From: Herpetosiphon sp042688385
Lineage (GTDB): Bacteria; Chloroflexota; Chloroflexia; Chloroflexales; Herpetosiphonaceae
DNA: 64,000 nt
Assembly: GCF_042688385.1 (NCBI RefSeq)
Contig: NZ_JBHUPY010000003.1
Span: 20,918-84,917 of the forward strand
Direction of reading: 5' to 3'
Under the pieces are notes generated by a model. It had not been told where the DNA came from. It worked only from the letters and a program-made list of their open reading frames with translations, and did not search any database. A program made the translations under genes and the position numbers. Position 1 is the first letter of the stretch. Every line of letters starts with the position of its first letter. Positions 8,897-15,984 of this stretch are shown piece after piece.

Positions 8897-9091
8897 TGTA
8901 CTAGTTCATTTGATTGGCAACCGTTTTCCCTCACCCCCCAGCCCCCGCTCTCACTGAACGCGGGCGAGGGGGAGTACCGTTTTTACCAACGAATTGTGGC
9001 AGAACCACAGCGTTAAAGCCCCTCGCCCAGTGGATGGGAGAGGGGTTGGGGTGAGGGGATCAGGCAGTGGTTAACCTGATGTACCAATACA
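8897..9091. mobile_element. palindromic MITE-like element, copy 2
   Basis: A 195-bp element starting TGTACTAGTTCATT and ending ACCAATACA, with the C-rich arm near 8928-8955 and the G-rich arm near 9032-9058. The bases AATAGC occur directly before (8891-8896) and directly after (9092-9097), as expected for a target-site duplication or for insertion into an AATAGCC heptamer run. Confidence 0.75.
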
Positions 9092-9351
9092 AATAGCCAA
9101 TAGCCATTTCCCCTTCGTGCTCTTTGTGCGCTTCGTGGATCACATTTTTAACGCAGAGATTTAAGAAGGATGAATTATGAATTATGAGGGATGAAGGGCA
9201 GAAAGCAAAAGTCAAAAGTCAAAAGCCTAATTCTACTAATCTGTGGGAATCTGTGGCTAAAACAGCCTTCGTGCCCTTCGCGTGCTTCGCGGTTTCAACT
9301 CTTCGTGTTCTTCATGCGCTTCGTGAATCAAAATATACTAAATTATCTGCT

Positions 9352-9393
9352 AGCGAATATTCGCTTGACAGCTTTAAAACATTGTGATATTCT
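9352..9393 (+). promoter_or_regulatory. sigma-70 promoter of aceB with overlapping palindromic operator
   Basis: TTGACA at 9365-9370 is a perfect -35 box. A 17-base spacer and TATTCT at 9388-9393 complete the promoter. A perfect 14-bp palindrome, AGCGAATATTCGCT (9352-9365), abuts and shares one base with the -35 box, an arrangement typical of a repressor or class II activator site. A half-site AAAATTCGCT recurs at about 9405-9414. Confidence 0.75.
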
Positions 9394-9503
9394 TCGCTCA
9401 GTGAAAATTCGCTGGCGATAAAAATTATCTACCAAGCATGTTTTTACTAGAATCCATGCACCAATCCAACGTCGATGGTGACGCACCGGAAAGGAACGAC
9501 CGC

Positions 9504-11096
9504 ATGACTGATCGGCAACATGGCGTGAAAATCAACGCCCCCATCACCCCCGCTGCGGCGGAATTGTTGACGGAACCAGCTCTCCACTTTTTAGCTGCTT
9601 TGCATCGCAGCTTTGACCAGACTCGCCGCGACCTATTGCACGGACGAGTGGAACGCCAAAGCCGACTCGATGCAGGCGAACGCCCTGATTTTCTCGCTGA
9701 AACTGCTCCTATTCGTGATAGCGACTGGCAAATTGCCCCAATTCCTGATGAAATTCGCAATCGGCGGGTTGAAATCACTGGGCCAATCGATCGCAAAATG
9801 ATCATCAATGCGCTCAACTCTGGAGCCAACGTCTTCATGGCCGACTGTGAAGATGCCACAACTCCAAGCTGGGATAATTTGGTCAGCGGTCAATTGAATT
9901 TGCGCGATGCAGTCAACCGCACGATTAGCTTCACCAACGAAGCTGGCAAAGCCTATCGCTTAAACGACCAAGTTGCGGTGTTGTTTGTGCGGCCTCGCGG
10001 CTGGCACTTGCTCGAAAAGCATGTCACCGTCGATGGTGAACCAATGGCTGGCGGTTTGTTCGATTTTGGCTTGTACTTATTCCACAACGCCAAAACCTTG
10101 CTCGCCCGTGGCTCTGCTCCCTACTTCTATCTACCAAAACTTGAAAGCCATCGCGAAGCCCGTTTGTGGAATGATGTTTTCGTCTTTGCTCAAAAGCAGC
10201 TCGGCCTGCCCCATGGCTCGATCAAAGCAACTGTCTTGATCGAAACAATTTTGGCAGCCTTCGAGATGGACGAAATTCTCTATGAATTGCGCGACCACTC
10301 TGCTGGCCTCAACTGTGGCCGCTGGGATTATATTTTCAGCTGCATCAAAAAATTTGCCAAACTTGAGCATTTTGTGCTGGCTGATCGGGCTTTCGTAACG
10401 ATGACCTCACGTTTTATGCGCTCATACTCCTTGCTGGCGATCAAAACTTGCCATCGCCGTGGTGCGCATGCGATGGGTGGTATGGCAGCCCAAATTCCGA
10501 TTAAGCACGATGCCCAAGCCAATGCCGAAGCCCTCGCCAAAGTTCAAGCAGATAAAGAGCGCGAAGCTCGCGACGGCCACGACGGCACATGGGTTGCGCA
10601 CCCAGGCTTGGTTCCCTTGGCCAAGGCCGCCTTTGATGCCTTGATGCCTGAAGATAACCAAATTGGCAAGCAACTTGAGGTTGAAATTACCGCCGATGAT
10701 CTGTTGCGTTTCGAGCCATCAGCACCAATTACCGAGCAAGGCTTGCGCAAAAATATCAGCGTTGGCATCCAATATATCGAGGCATGGCTTGGTGGCTTAG
10801 GCTGCGTGCCGCTCTACAACCTGATGGAAGATGCAGCAACTGCCGAAATCTCACGCGCGCAAGTTTGGCAATGGGTGCATCAGCCCAACGGCATCACCGA
10901 AGATTTTCGCAAAATTACCCTCGAATGGGTGCGCGAGTTGGTTGTTGAAGAATTAGCCACAATTGAACAAGAAGTTGGCGCAGAACGCTATCGCACTGGT
11001 CATTATGCCCGCGCTAGCCAATTGTTTGATCAGCTAGTTGCCAACCCAACCTTTACCGAATTTCTCACCCTTCCCGCCTACGAACAAATCGATTAA
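9504..11096 (+). CDS. aceB: malate synthase A
   Basis: A 530-residue enzyme condensing glyoxylate and acetyl-CoA to malate, the second step of the glyoxylate shunt. The family signature is present: RDHSAGLNCGRWDYIFS, with the H, GLN, G and WDY positions all kept. The C-terminal GHYARASQLFDQL is also typical of malate synthase A. The frame extends to 9438, but GGAAAGGAA 8 bases ahead of the ATG at 9504 and the resulting length (malate synthase A is usually about 530 residues) favour the shorter start. A consensus promoter with a palindromic operator lies at 9352-9393. The isocitrate lyase gene follows 173 bases downstream, in the same direction, with its own leader. Confidence 0.97.
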   Translation: MTDRQHGVKINAPITPAAAELLTEPALHFLAALHRSFDQTRRDLLHGRVERQSRLDAGERPDFLAETAPIRDSDWQIAPIPDEIRNRRVEITGPIDRKMIINALNSGANVFMADCEDATTPSWDNLVSGQLNLRDAVNRTISFTNEAGKAYRLNDQVAVLFVRPRGWHLLEKHVTVDGEPMAGGLFDFGLYLFHNAKTLLARGSAPYFYLPKLESHREARLWNDVFVFAQKQLGLPHGSIKATVLIETILAAFEMDEILYELRDHSAGLNCGRWDYIFSCIKKFAKLEHFVLADRAFVTMTSRFMRSYSLLAIKTCHRRGAHAMGGMAAQIPIKHDAQANAEALAKVQADKEREARDGHDGTWVAHPGLVPLAKAAFDALMPEDNQIGKQLEVEITADDLLRFEPSAPITEQGLRKNISVGIQYIEAWLGGLGCVPLYNLMEDAATAEISRAQVWQWVHQPNGITEDFRKITLEWVRELVVEELATIEQEVGAERYRTGHYARASQLFDQLVANPTFTEFLTLPAYEQID

Positions 11097-11183
11097 TTGC
11101 ATTCATTGGCAGCGTGCAGGTGCTAGCATCAAACAACAATGACTAAAACCTGCAATGCTGTGTCGGGATAGATTTGATTTTTA

Positions 11184-11231
11184 CTCGTTACCTTGGCGAC
11201 GTTGCCCTAGCGCTTTGGCGATTGTAACGAG
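11184..11231 (+). promoter_or_regulatory. inverted repeat between aceB and aceA
   Basis: CTCGTTAC (11184-11191) and GTAACGAG (11224-11231) are perfect inverses, 32 bases apart. Between them TTGGCGA occurs twice as a direct repeat. It lies 40-85 bases ahead of aceA and could be a regulator site or an mRNA hairpin that sets relative aceA/aceB levels. No T-run follows, so a terminator is unlikely. Confidence 0.45.
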
Positions 11232-11269
11232 CTACATGCCACCATTGTAATTTGACAAAGGAGTCAGCC

Positions 11270-12562
11270 ATGAACACCACGAACGGTATCTCAACAACAG
11301 AACTGGAACGGGGTTGGGCAACGGACGCACGTTGGCAGGGGATTCAGCGCGATTACACAGCCGAAGATGTTGTGCGCTTGCGCGGTTCAGTCATTATTGA
11401 GCAAACTTTAGCTCGTATGGGTGCTGAACGCTTGTGGGATCTCTTACACAGCGAAGATTACGTGCATGCGTTGGGTGCGCTGACTGGCAATCAAGCCATG
11501 CAAATGGTTAAAGCTGGCTTGAAAGCAATTTACTTGAGTGGCTGGCAGGTTGCTGCCGATGCCAATATGGCAGGCCAAATGTATCCCGATCAAAGCTTGT
11601 ATCCCGCTAACAGCGTGCCACAAGTGGTCAAACGGATCAACCAAACCTTGCAACGCTGCGACCAAATTTATCACTCAGAAGCGAAAGATGGGACCTACTG
11701 GTTTGCGCCAATCGTTGCCGATGCCGAAGCTGGCTTCGGCGGCCCATTGAATGCCTTCGAAATGATGAAAGCCATGATCGAAGCTGGCGCAGCAGGCGTT
11801 CACTTCGAAGATCAATTGTCATCGGAAAAGAAATGTGGCCACTTGGGCGGCAAAGTGCTTATTCCAACCAGCCACTTCATTCGCACGCTGCAAGCAGCTC
11901 GTTTGGCCGCCGACGTGATGGACGTACCAACCTTGGTCGTCGCTCGCACCGATGCCAATGGCGCATACCTCTTGACCAGCGACGTTGATCCTCGTGACCG
12001 TGAGTTTTGTACCGGCGAACGCACTTCAGAAGGCTTCTTCTGTATTCGCGGCGGCATCGATTCAGCAATTGCCCGTGGCTTGGCCTATGCGCCATATGCC
12101 GACCTGATTTGGTGTGAAACCTCAACCCCAGATTTGGAAGAAGCACGCAAATTTGCAGAAGCGATTCATGCCCAATATCCAGGCAAATTGTTGGCCTACA
12201 ACTGCTCTCCATCATTCAACTGGAAGCGCAACTTGGACGATGCTACGATTGCTAAGTTCCAAAGCGAACTCGGCGCAATGGGCTACAAGTTCCAATTCAT
12301 CACCTTGGCTGGCTTCCATGCCTTGAACTACAGCATGTTCGATTTGGCAACTGGCTATCGCGATCAAGGCATGAGCGCCTATGTTCAATTGCAACAAGCC
12401 GAATTCAACCGCGAAAGCGAAGGCTACACCGCCGTCAAGCACCAACGCGAAGTTGGCACTGGCTACTTCGATATGGTGGCCCAAGCTGTTTCAGGTGGCA
12501 TGTCGTCGACCACCGCCTTGAGCGGCTCGACCGAGCACGAACAATTTGTTGGAGCCCATTAG
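11270..12562 (+). CDS. aceA: isocitrate lyase
   Basis: A 430-residue enzyme cleaving isocitrate to glyoxylate and succinate. The catalytic hexapeptide K-K-C-G-H-L is intact within SSEKKCGHLGGKVLIPT. The metal and substrate regions PIVADAEAGFGG and YNCSPSFNW are also present. The length matches the bacterial AceA class (about 430). The open frame begins at a TTG (11252), but AAAGGAG ends 6 bases before the ATG at 11270, so that start is chosen. With aceB it completes the glyoxylate bypass, allowing growth on acetate or fatty acids; beta-oxidation-type genes occur at 41-43 kb. A strong terminator lies 230 bases downstream. Confidence 0.98.
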   Translation: MNTTNGISTTELERGWATDARWQGIQRDYTAEDVVRLRGSVIIEQTLARMGAERLWDLLHSEDYVHALGALTGNQAMQMVKAGLKAIYLSGWQVAADANMAGQMYPDQSLYPANSVPQVVKRINQTLQRCDQIYHSEAKDGTYWFAPIVADAEAGFGGPLNAFEMMKAMIEAGAAGVHFEDQLSSEKKCGHLGGKVLIPTSHFIRTLQAARLAADVMDVPTLVVARTDANGAYLLTSDVDPRDREFCTGERTSEGFFCIRGGIDSAIARGLAYAPYADLIWCETSTPDLEEARKFAEAIHAQYPGKLLAYNCSPSFNWKRNLDDATIAKFQSELGAMGYKFQFITLAGFHALNYSMFDLATGYRDQGMSAYVQLQQAEFNRESEGYTAVKHQREVGTGYFDMVAQAVSGGMSSTTALSGSTEHEQFVGAH

Positions 12563-12715
12563 AAAGTCAAAAATCAGAAGTCAAAAATCAAAAGGTAGGA
12601 TTTAGGGGTAGAAACAGAACATAGAACATAGAGCATAGAACATAATCCTAAAAATCTGTGGCAATCTGTGGCTAAAACCTAGCCTTCGTGCTCTTCGTGG
12701 TTTCAATGTTCTAGC
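12563..12715. repeat. word-like repeat block after aceA
   Basis: Runs of AAAGTCAAAAATCAGAAGTC, AGAACATAGAGCATAG, AATCTGTGGC and CCTTCGTGCTCTTCGTGG occupy the space after the aceA stop codon. The same words occur in other gaps of this window. No gene is seen. Confidence 0.75.
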
Positions 12716-12792
12716 CCCTGAATCCTACTCGATCTGCGACTATTGCAAAGCCAGTGAGCCGGTTTTGCGATGGTAAAAAATACCCTGCATTG

Positions 12793-12838
12793 CTCGCACC
12801 GCGCTGATCCTTCCATGAGATCGCGGTGCGAGTTTTTT
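12793..12838 (+). terminator. strong rho-independent terminator
   Basis: CTCGCACCGCG (12793-12803) pairs perfectly with CGCGGTGCGAG (12822-12832), followed by six T residues. It insulates shikimate kinase from aceA. A TATAAT box at 12842-12847 follows at once, so it could also act as a leader attenuator. Confidence 0.93.
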
Positions 12839-12878
12839 GGCTATAATACAACCTCGCTTGTGTTTTGGAGATTTGGCA

Positions 12879-13391
12879 ATGGCGCAGCATCGCAATGTGA
12901 TTTTGATTGGCATGCCTGGCTCAGGCAAAAGCACGCTAGGGATTTTATTGGCCAAAGCGTTGGTCTTTGATTTTATTGATACTGATGTGGTAATTCAAAC
13001 TCGCCAGCATGGCCGCTTGATCGAGATTCTCGAACGCTTGGGTCCTGAGCAATTTTGTGCGGTCGAAAACCAATATTGTGCTGAGCTAGAGCTTGATCAA
13101 TATGTGGTGGCGACTGGCGGCAGCGTGATTTACAGCCCCGATGCCATGGCCAATTTCCAGCGGCTTGGCACAATTGTCTATCTGGCGATTGAATTCGCTG
13201 AACTTTTGCCCCGGATTAGCGATATGGATTCGCGCGGAATTGTGATGCAGCCAGGTCAAACATTTGCCGATTTATATGCCGAGCGCGTGCCACTCTACCA
13301 ACAATTTGCCGATATTACTGTGCAGTGCACTGGCGATGATCACGAGCATACGGTCAGCCAAATTATGGCGGCGTTAGCTGCACATACTTAA
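12879..13391 (+). CDS. aroK: shikimate kinase
   Basis: A 170-residue P-loop kinase phosphorylating shikimate at O-3 in chorismate synthesis. Walker A is GMPGSGKST (residues about 9-17), followed by FIDTDVVI, the Asp of the shikimate-binding DxD-like motif. VVATGGSVI matches the GGG-type substrate loop of the family, with one Gly replaced by Ser. Usual length is about 170. The ATG at 12879 is chosen over a TTG at 12837 because GGAG stands 8 bases before it. TATAAT at 12842-12847 is a likely -10 box. The family motifs are somewhat diverged, so a gluconate-kinase-like role is a small possibility. Its end overlaps the convergent gene at 13363 by 29 bases. Confidence 0.85.
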   Translation: MAQHRNVILIGMPGSGKSTLGILLAKALVFDFIDTDVVIQTRQHGRLIEILERLGPEQFCAVENQYCAELELDQYVVATGGSVIYSPDAMANFQRLGTIVYLAIEFAELLPRISDMDSRGIVMQPGQTFADLYAERVPLYQQFADITVQCTGDDHEHTVSQIMAALAAHT

Positions 13392-13854
13392 TTTGGCTGT
13401 GCTCAACGCTAATTGTGCCATCGGTAGCGAAAAAACGCTCGCCACTATCAACTGGAATCGACAGCAAATCAATGGGAGCTGAGCGTTTAATCTTGCTGGT
13501 TAATTCGCCAATCACCTGAGTTAATGGTTCTAGGTTGCTGGCCCATTTGGCAAATACAAAATGGGTTTGGCGATAGCGTTTGAGCAAGGTTTCCAATTTA
13601 TCCATGCCCACGTGGCCAGCCTCGCCCCAAAATAGCGGCAAACCATGGTTATCCAGCGAGATCACATCGGGCTTATAGCGCAGGCCAATTGGGGTTTCAA
13701 CCCTGGCCTCTGGATAGTTGGGCAAATACAAAGCCCAAATTAATGCCTTCATAATCACATGTTCGCTCGATTCGACTGGGCGTTTAATCATCACCACCTG
13801 CGAACCATGGGCCTTGAATGTCCATTTACGGCGCAAAAATAGCTCATTGCTCAT
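13363..13854 (-). CDS. YaeQ-like protein (PD-(D/E)xK fold)
   Basis: A 163-residue protein resembling the YaeQ family: an N-terminal beta strand (RKWTFKAHG), RPVESSEHVIMKALIWALYL, then YKPDVISLDNHGLPLFWGEA, the place where YaeQ carries its PD-(D/E)xK-like core (PD...WGE). YaeQ proteins share the restriction-endonuclease fold; their cellular role is poorly known. GGGGAG lies 7 bases before the ATG at 13854, so that start is preferred to the ATG at 13869. The 3' end overlaps the end of aroK on the opposite strand, an unusual convergent overlap that is repeated at the next gene pair. Confidence 0.65.
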   Translation of the reverse strand: MSNELFLRRKWTFKAHGSQVVMIKRPVESSEHVIMKALIWALYLPNYPEARVETPIGLRYKPDVISLDNHGLPLFWGEAGHVGMDKLETLLKRYRQTHFVFAKWASNLEPLTQVIGELTSKIKRSAPIDLLSIPVDSGERFFATDGTISVEHSQIKYVQLTPP

Positions 13855-13933
13855 GCTGAAACTCCCCATGCATCTTAGCGTATAGCTCTAGGCTATCTAT
13901 TCTACGAATTGAGAGTTTGAAAGGATTGTTGTT

Positions 13934-14245
13934 ATGGATTCAATATTTTCGTTTTTGGTATTTGTCGGTTTGGTTGGGCTGATTATCGCTTGGCATGTTT
14001 TTGAACATAAACGCTCAGTTCAGTTAATTCAGCAATGGGCTGCTAGCAACGGCTATCAGATTTTCGATCTTGAGCAGCGCTGGTTTCGGCGCGGCCCCTT
14101 CTTTTGGCGCTCTAGTAAATATCATACCGTGTTCTATGTTGATGTGATTAATGCTCAAGGCGCGACGCAAGCTGTTTGGATTCGCTGTGGTGGCTGGTTT
14201 AGCGGGCTTTTCTCCGATCAGCTGACAGTCCGATTCGATTCATAA
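13934..14245 (+). CDS. small membrane protein, paralogue of 14654-14950
   Basis: A 103-residue protein with one N-terminal membrane helix (IFSFLVFVGLVGLIIAWHVF), then a soluble domain of about 75 residues with RWFRRGPFFWRSSKYHTVFY. The gene at 14654 has the same layout (RPWLSLGPFLWRTGENDQVY), so they are diverged duplicates. The pattern LGPFLWR-x5-VY followed by WxRxGG/WLRYRG is the conserved core. No function is recognised. GAAAGGA precedes the ATG. The end overlaps the convergent gene at 14218 by 28 bases. Confidence 0.7.
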   Translation: MDSIFSFLVFVGLVGLIIAWHVFEHKRSVQLIQQWAASNGYQIFDLEQRWFRRGPFFWRSSKYHTVFYVDVINAQGATQAVWIRCGGWFSGLFSDQLTVRFDS

Positions 14246-14553
14246 GTTTGAAACCAATCCCAATAGGGTGTGTTTTTGATCAAGCGCCGATTATAATCAG
14301 GTGCTTGATCGTTCCACCAAACTGGGCCACGTTCGCCGAGCGCCACTTTACAACGCTGAACCTCGGCACGAGCAGTGCGTTCGGCCTCTTGGTTTTGTTG
14401 GCGCTTGGCTTGGCCAACAGCGCGGCGGGCGTTCATCAATTGATTGATCAAATGTTGACGTTCTTCAGGATCTAAGTTTGGGTTGCTACAGCGCCATAAG
14501 CGTTGCTTGACCACAAAATAGCGTCCATCGGGAGTTGTTGGATATTTTGGCAT
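14218..14553 (-). CDS. conserved hypothetical protein
   Basis: A 111-residue, highly charged protein beginning MPKYPTTPDGRYFVVKQRLW, a pattern I recognise as a widespread uncharacterised family (RCSNPNLDPEERQHLINQLM, then ALGERGPVWWNDQAPDYNRR). AAGGAG stands 6 bases before the ATG at 14553, so the longer frame to 14607 is rejected. It has no signal peptide or membrane segment; a helical, Arg/Gln-rich middle may bind nucleic acid, but that is a guess. It lies between two paralogous membrane-protein genes in the opposite direction. Confidence 0.75.
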   Translation of the reverse strand: MPKYPTTPDGRYFVVKQRLWRCSNPNLDPEERQHLINQLMNARRAVGQAKRQQNQEAERTARAEVQRCKVALGERGPVWWNDQAPDYNRRLIKNTPYWDWFQTYESNRTVS

Positions 14554-14653
14554 AGCTGCTCCTTGCGGTTGCATACCAAAAATGATGCCAACGCAACGTT
14601 TAATCATTAACTGCGTATCGAGAGCAAGATTGTTTTGAAAGGAGAGGTTTTTG

Positions 14654-14950
14654 ATGCTTGTCTATGTATTGGTTACTTTAGCGGTTGTGAGTGGCGCATT
14701 TTTGCTTGGCCGCTATCAAATTCTCAAACGCGATGAACATATTGAAGCTTGGGCTGTGCAGCAAAAATATCAAATTGTAGCGATTAAACGCCCTTGGCTG
14801 AGCCTTGGCCCCTTTCTCTGGCGCACAGGCGAAAATGATCAAGTCTATAAAGTTGAATTACGTGATCAGACTGGCGAAAATATGAGTGGCTGGTTGCGCT
14901 ATCGCGGCTTTTTATTTGGCAATTATGAAATTGATTTAGAAGTTGAATAG
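14654..14950 (+). CDS. small membrane protein, paralogue of 13934-14245
   Basis: A 98-residue protein: an N-terminal membrane helix (VYVLVTLAVVSGAFLLGRY), a charged turn, then a domain with RPWLSLGPFLWR and GWLRYRGFLFGNYE that matches its neighbour at 13934. AAAGGAGAGG lies 6-9 bases before the ATG at 14654. Function unknown. A strong terminator follows. Duplication on either side of an oppositely oriented gene suggests a local duplication or insertion event. Confidence 0.7.
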   Translation: MLVYVLVTLAVVSGAFLLGRYQILKRDEHIEAWAVQQKYQIVAIKRPWLSLGPFLWRTGENDQVYKVELRDQTGENMSGWLRYRGFLFGNYEIDLEVE

Positions 14951-14976
14951 TTTTTTGAAATAAAATTTGCTTTTGA

Positions 14977-15026
14977 AAATGCGGATGGTGCAGAGCTAAA
15001 AATTCAGCCTTGCACTATCCGCATTT
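14977..15026. terminator. bidirectional terminator
   Basis: AAATGCGGATGGTGCA (14977-14992) pairs with TGCACTATCCGCATTT (15011-15026), with one mismatch in 16 bp. It lies between the plus-strand membrane-protein gene and the end of the minus-strand DUF262 operon. Confidence 0.85.
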
Positions 15027-15039
15027 GAATAGATTGAGA

Positions 15040-15981
15040 TTATATTGACAAATGCTTGCCAATATAACCAATAATAATTTTATAGCGTGCGCCGTCAGGC
15101 AAGAAATGAATCCGTACTGCGTCTGATAATTTACTATGCCATTCAAATAATCTATCCTTGCCATCGGAACATCTAAATATTCTTTCATGACTATATAAAT
15201 TCATTGTAGATTTACTTTCGGTGCTACAACGTAGTTTTAAGCCATTTTTATCAAAAGTACCAGTTTGCCAATTTGCAGCATATGCTTGAAACTGAAATAA
15301 ATGCCGCTTAATATGCGGCCAATTTTGATCATTAGCTTCCAATTGTTTTAGTGCATCCAGTGCCGTTTCTGTCCACTCTAAATCAGGGAATAACTCACTG
15401 CACCGTTCATATGCATCACGCCCATCACGAACTGAACGTTTATTAATTTCCTCGATTAGCGGCTTATTTTGCTGAATATGTTGTGGACTGCTATGGTGAA
15501 GGACATCATGGTGTTTTTCGGCTAATTCACCAGAATCATCGAAAAAAAACTCTTCAATTGTTAATTGATTGTTATCCCAATCAGAATGGCTTGCTAAACT
15601 TATCGCAATACCATCAAGCATAACAGCCATACCTAAACCAAGCGCAGTTTGCTGCTTAAACATAAATTCAGAAGTATGTTGTTTATCAGTTAGGCTAGCT
15701 TCTTGAGGATGATCCTGTAAGTACGGCGATTTAGTTGCCATACTCATAATATAGGTACGTTGGTTTTTATATCGACCTTTCATCTCGGGTTCATTTATCC
15801 ATTGATGAAAATAATAATTAGGTGCTAACTCCATTGTATAAATCGGTTGGTGTAAGCGCATTGTATTTTTTCCACCAACAGTTTGCATAGTTTGAATAAG
15901 TTGTAACAATTGTGTATGAGCTTGATGTTGATCTGCGGCGATGGTGATTGAGCGATCATTTAATACGATATCAATTCCCAT
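15040..15981 (-). CDS. third gene of DUF262/AAA operon, candidate effector
   Basis: A 313-residue protein of no family I can name. The N-terminal two thirds are mixed and polar (a His-rich stretch around AEKHHDVLHHSSPQHIQQ). The last 90 residues form a compact, probably separate domain: LYSHERIFRCSDGKDRLFEW, then RIHFLPDG and IIIGYIGKHLSI. That ending resembles small RelE/HigB-like folds, where a short beta-sheet packs on helices, but no catalytic residue can be assigned. The start codon lies 3 bases after the AAA gene, whose final codons contain its AAGGAG ribosome site, so it is translationally tied to that ATPase. No membrane segment. Likely role: effector or sensor of a defence system. 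Confidence 0.7.
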   Translation of the reverse strand: MGIDIVLNDRSITIAADQHQAHTQLLQLIQTMQTVGGKNTMRLHQPIYTMELAPNYYFHQWINEPEMKGRYKNQRTYIMSMATKSPYLQDHPQEASLTDKQHTSEFMFKQQTALGLGMAVMLDGIAISLASHSDWDNNQLTIEEFFFDDSGELAEKHHDVLHHSSPQHIQQNKPLIEEINKRSVRDGRDAYERCSELFPDLEWTETALDALKQLEANDQNWPHIKRHLFQFQAYAANWQTGTFDKNGLKLRCSTESKSTMNLYSHERIFRCSDGKDRLFEWHSKLSDAVRIHFLPDGARYKIIIGYIGKHLSI

Positions 15982-15984
15982 GGA

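Larger units (their letters stand above)
8552..9351. other. repeat-filled intergenic region
   Basis: No credible gene is visible. The stretch is a mosaic of two palindromic MITE-like elements (listed separately) and short word-like repeats: AGAACATAG and AATAGCC heptamer runs, AGTCAGAAG and GTCAAAAGTC runs, CTTCGTGCTCTTTG-type runs and CCACGAAG-type runs. Short ORFs here (for example 9184-9387) are built from these repeats and are not supported as genes. Confidence 0.8.

Noticed and set aside
8606..9091. CRISPR-like or tandem repeat at the C-rich/G-rich motifs
   Set aside because: The motifs are inverted arms of separate palindromic elements with distinct flanks, not direct repeats with spacers.
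9184..9421. Two short ORFs in the gap before aceB
   Set aside because: They consist of repeat words (AAAGTCAAAAGTC, TTCGTGCCCTTCGCG) and lack ribosome sites.
12730..12838. Riboswitch or T-box ahead of aroK
   Set aside because: Only a plain terminator hairpin plus a TATAAT box are seen; no T-box sequence or known aptamer core.
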